Assembly (NCBI GenBank): GCA_049999725.1
Contig: JBNGIS010011089.1
Span: 1-23,040 of the forward strand
Length of the DNA stretch: 23,040 nucleotides
Reading direction: 5' to 3'
Source: Haplomitrium mnioides
Lineage: Eukaryota > Marchantiophyta > Haplomitriopsida > Calobryales
The notes beneath the pieces are model-generated. The model had not been told where the DNA came from. It saw only the letters and a list, made by a program, of their open reading frames with translations, and made no database searches. Below, in pieces: positions 20,600-23,040 of the stretch. Positions within the stretch are counted from its first letter, which is position 1. Each line of letters opens with the position of its first letter. The translations under genes and the position numbers were made by a program.

Positions 20600-21779
20600 G
20601 AGAAGGGGCCAGATTTTGTGTGTTTGGATAGATGGGAAGGTACATATTGTGCCTAAGCTGATGCAACATCTTGCATTGGTGTGCCATGCCCACAAGGAAT
20701 TGGGACAGTTTGGGGTAAAGCGCACCTACAATTTATTGCATACACAATATTGGTGAAGAGGCATGAACACTGATGTGCATCAGTGGGTTGCCAAATGTAT
20801 GGTGTGCGATCAAGTTTGAGCATCATTTAATGCTCCAACTCCTCAGTTGCAGTCAATGCTTATCATGGGTTTGGGATATCGTTGGAGTTTGGATTTTATA
20901 GGTCTCTTGCCTTTGACTCAACATCACACTAGGTATGTGTTGGTGATGGTGGAGCATTTCTCCAAGTGGATTGAGTTGGTAGCCTTGCCAGACAAGACCA
21001 GTGAAGGAGTGGCTATCACTTTCTTGGACCAAGTTCTCAGTCATTTTAGAGCACCTACCGAAGTGTTGACAAATCAGGGTACAAAATTTTGAAGTGAGTT
21101 TGAAGTTTTGTGTGAACAAGCTCTCATTGATCACTGTACTACGTCTAAAGATCATCTTGAGGCTGATAGGTTGGTTGAGAAAGTGGTTTAGACGATGAAG
21201 AGAGCATTGCGCAAGTATGGCTTGCAAGCTGAACACCATGGGGATTGGAATCTCCAGCTACAATAGCTTGCGATGGGTTACAGATTTGGTAAGCATGCAT
21301 CTTTGGCATCTTTTCTATCTTATTTTCTCTTATATGGGAGGGAACCTGATTTACCCTCTTCTATTCAACGTGATGTTGCCATGGTTGTGGATCTCGATGA
21401 TTTAGATTTTTGGGTGCAGGTGTGTGCAAATAGAGCCCGGATGTTTGAGAGAGTCATGCCCATTGCATTTGACAACCTTGTCATTGCTCAACATCGTGAT
21501 ACTTTGCGATATGCTACCATACGGGGAGGTGGATATGTCACTAGGATTTGGAGGTTTCATCTTGGTGATTATGTTTACTTGCAGCAAACAACACCCACGA
21601 TACTTGATGTCACTGTTGGGCGCTAGATTCTGCGAGTATGTAAGGTATTGCCTTTAGGAAATTTTCAGCTAGAGGGACGTGATGATATGAATTGGAAGGA
21701 TCATATGTACAATTGTGCACCTTGTCACCTTCCAAACATCAATGACACGATGGACCCGAATGTAGCACAAGTTTCTGCA
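20600..21779 (+). pseudogene. Integrase, decayed
   Basis: After a frameshift near 20610 one frame carries the whole domain. The zinc finger shows HAHKELGQFGVKRT and KCMVCD; the second His of HHCC is Gln (GQFG instead of the usual GHFG). The catalytic core has Asp in WSLDF (20892-20894), Asn in TNQGTKF where Asp is expected (21072-21074), and Glu in HLEADR (21159-21161). The host-proximal C-terminus reads MGYRFGKHASLASFLSYFLL, YGREPDLPSS, GDYVYLQQTTPTILDV and NCAPCHLPNI. Stops are TGA at about 20755, 20817 and 21090, and TAG at about 21188, 21264 and 21624. No chromodomain is seen; the position where chromoviruses carry one leads instead into the PHD-type finger. Confidence 0.9.
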
Positions 21780-21935
21780 GGTTTGAAGTGCATGTTGTGT
21801 TGTTCACCTTAGGGGGCAGCCACTGTATTGATTTGTGATAGATGTTTTAGAGGATGGCATTTGTCATGTTTGATGCCTCCATTGGTTACTATTCCTACCT
21901 GATTATGGTTCTTCCCTTACTAATCATAGAACAAC
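21780..21935 (+). pseudogene. PHD-type zinc finger at the C-terminus of pol, decayed
   Basis: In the same frame as the integrase the sequence reads LKCMLCCSP, a TAG stop, GAATVLICDRCFRGWHLSC, LMPPLVTIPT, a TGA stop, then LWFFPY and TAA. The ligand spacing is C-x2-C-x11-C-x2-C-x4-H-x2-C-x12-W, followed by two positions where the last Cys pair of a C4HC3 PHD finger should be. Those two positions are now Phe and a stop. The Trp two residues before the final pair is a hallmark of PHD fingers. PHD fingers commonly read histone H3 tails. Here it would sit at the integrase end and may have guided integration. It is broken in this copy. Confidence 0.8.
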
Positions 21936-22087
21936 TAGTTTCTATTGAATTGTAGGGTTGGTATAGATTATAGGAGGTGAACGTGGGGCTCCATTGTACC
22001 TAGCTTCTTAGTCTTTGCATTAGTAGGTGTATATCAAATTTCTAAGAGATAGATGGCTAGCTAGTGTTAGGAGACCTAACCACCAGC
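21936..22087 (+). other. 3' untranslated region of the retrotransposon
   Basis: Short, stop-rich sequence between the pol end and the polypurine tract, with no open frame or motif. The length is ordinary for the 3' non-coding part of a Ty3/gypsy element. Confidence 0.5.
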
Positions 22088-22098
22088 TAGGGGGTGAT
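22088..22098 (+). promoter_or_regulatory. Polypurine tract (plus-strand primer)
   Basis: The word TAGGGGGTGAT directly precedes TGTGAGGTCTCA. A G-rich purine run immediately before a TG LTR start is the expected arrangement for the plus-strand primer of an LTR retrotransposon, and the position after pol agrees. Confidence 0.65.
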
Positions 22099-23040
22099 TG
22101 TGAGGTCTCATGCATTGTATGCGTATAACAACCACTACTTTGAACCAAGAACAGGCTACTCCAAACACGAACATTATTTTTTTGGGGAAAAATTGTGGTT
22201 TTAAGCTCAACAAACATTAAAAAAACAAGGTTTTTTCTAAAAACAAAAAGTACATGAATCTTTTAGGTTTGTTTTTAGCCGTTTTAACAAGCATGATAGA
22301 GCAAGAGTCAATTTTGTTATGCAAAATCAATCATTATTATTAGTTTTTATGAAAATATTGGAAAACTCAAATTTGATGAAAAGTATAAAATTTATGGCAA
22401 GTTTTCACCAAAAAATTGTATTTATCATTGATTACAATTCTAAGCCCAAAAATTGAAATACACATCACAAGAAACTATTTTCAAATATGTTTCATTGCAC
22501 AAACTCTATGCGCACGTAGACATGGTGCTCTTTCAAACGTTTTTTTTGGAAAAAAATTACAAAACATAAAGAAAAAACCCAAGGGGACTAGAAGTCAAGG
22601 GGATGAGCTTGTGTGACACAGAGTTCTGCAGGATTATTCAGAAATAAGCCTATTTGGGGAAATTTAAGGGAAAAAGAGGATGCAGAGAGCTTCAGAGAAG
22701 ATGAAATTGGTGAAAAATCTATGTTTGGGAGTCCGTGAAAGACGATAAGTCAGAAACGGAGGTAAGATCAGTGGAAAGTTCTTCGGATTGGTGAATATCC
22801 GAATCCGAAGTGTGCTTCCGGAACATTTCCGAAAGGCGGATACGGAAGAAGTCCGAGATGGCTTCGGAAGGTCCAACGGTCGGATAAGTGTGCGATGTCG
22901 GATTCGGGAGGGCTCCGTCTGCTGGTATTATGGGAGGTTGCTAAAAGTGGAAGATGCATGATTAGGCCTTCAAACTCCTTATTTCTTTGAGTGCTTGAAA
23001 GTTTTTGGCCTGTGAAGAAGAAAACGTGTGAAAAGGTGTT
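22099..23040 (+). mobile_element. 3' LTR (5' part only; runs off the window)
   Basis: It begins TGTGAGGTCTCATGC after the polypurine tract. At least 942 bp is present without a CA end or a flanking repeat, so the LTR is longer than the window shows. The first 650 bases are AT-rich; a more GC-rich block with TTCGGA/TCCGAA words lies at 22775-22925. An alternative start at 22095 (TGATTGTGAGG) cannot be excluded. No matching 5' LTR was found upstream of Gag. Open frames inside it are motif-free. Confidence 0.65.
22781..22868. promoter_or_regulatory. Cluster of TTCGGA/TCCGAA words with a hairpin in the LTR U3
   Basis: The hexamer TTCGGA or its complement TCCGAA occurs at 22782, 22798, 22804, 22828 and 22863. 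An 8-bp palindrome TTCCGGAA is at 22816-22823. CTTCGGATT (22781-22789) and AATCCGAAG (22802-22810) form a perfect 9-bp inverted repeat with a 12-base loop. This GC-rich island stands out from the AT-rich LTR around it. Repeated short palindromic words in U3 suggest binding sites for a transcription factor; which one is unknown. Confidence 0.5.

Larger units (their letters stand above)
15194..23040 (+). mobile_element. Ty3/gypsy retrotransposon carrying a DNA methyltransferase and a PHD finger (decayed, 3' LTR cut by window)
   Basis: The order of domains is Gag with two zinc knuckles, protease, C5 cytosine methyltransferase, reverse transcriptase, RNase H, integrase, PHD-type finger, polypurine tract and 3' LTR. 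RT before integrase marks Ty3/gypsy (Metaviridae). The whole reading path is on the + strand and is continuous apart from about 34 in-frame stops and six or more frameshifts, so this is one element rather than adjacent fragments. The 5' LTR and primer binding site could not be found: the 3' LTR start has no visible match upstream. The element is therefore 5'-truncated, overwritten or too diverged. From Gag to the LTR start it spans about 6.9 kb. Retrotransposons with captured methyltransferases are known from charophyte algae (Gypsy) and dinoflagellates (Copia), as I recall the literature. A land-plant-like host is my inference. Confidence 0.9.

Noticed and set aside
21540-21780. Chromodomain at the integrase C-terminus
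   Set aside because: No chromodomain signature is readable; the sequence leads through CAPCHLPNI into a PHD-type cysteine pattern instead.

Overview
This is a gene-poor nuclear segment of a plant with a large, repeat-rich genome. A gymnosperm or a fern-like lineage is my inference from the density, long LTRs and deep decay of the retrotransposons. I see no intact host gene, no functional RNA gene and no prokaryotic feature. Almost everything recognisable is dead LTR retrotransposon, and all the coding relics I can read are on the + strand. A 100-N assembly gap lies at 5292-5391.

Left part (1-5291). Positions 1-1001 are LTR-like DNA; its 643-1001 block recurs at 10477-10810. Next come the 3' part of a second LTR (TATA at 1960, end at 2124), a tRNA-Asp-type primer binding site (2126-2143) and, almost immediately, a decayed RNase H-integrase (2171-3650). 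Gag, protease and reverse transcriptase of that Ty3/gypsy element are missing, so it is an internal-deletion derivative. From 3651 to 7700 nothing coding is recognisable.

Middle part (7700-15190). A degenerate ~73-bp tandem array is split by a 3184-bp TG...CA element (7913-11096) flanked by 5-bp duplications (ATAGA). Removing the element and one duplication restores a repeat unit of exactly 73 bp. I read the insert as a solo LTR; it carries four 41-bp tandem repeats. From 11420 to 15190 there is AT-rich, non-coding, LTR-like DNA with a 12-bp inverted repeat and a possible tRNA-like (SINE-type) head.

Right part (15194-23040). This is the main discovery: a decayed Ty3/gypsy element whose order is Gag (two CCHC-type knuckles) - protease (DTG) - C5 cytosine DNA methyltransferase - reverse transcriptase (YIDDI) - RNase H - integrase - PHD-type zinc finger - polypurine tract - 3' LTR running off the window. 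The methyltransferase lies between protease and reverse transcriptase, and the PHD finger is in frame with the integrase. Together they suggest an element that could write DNA methylation and possibly target its integration to a chromatin mark. The copy is dead: it has about 34 in-frame stops, mostly TAG, several frameshifts and a lost catalytic cysteine. The TAG excess fits deamination at methylated CAG/CTG sites.
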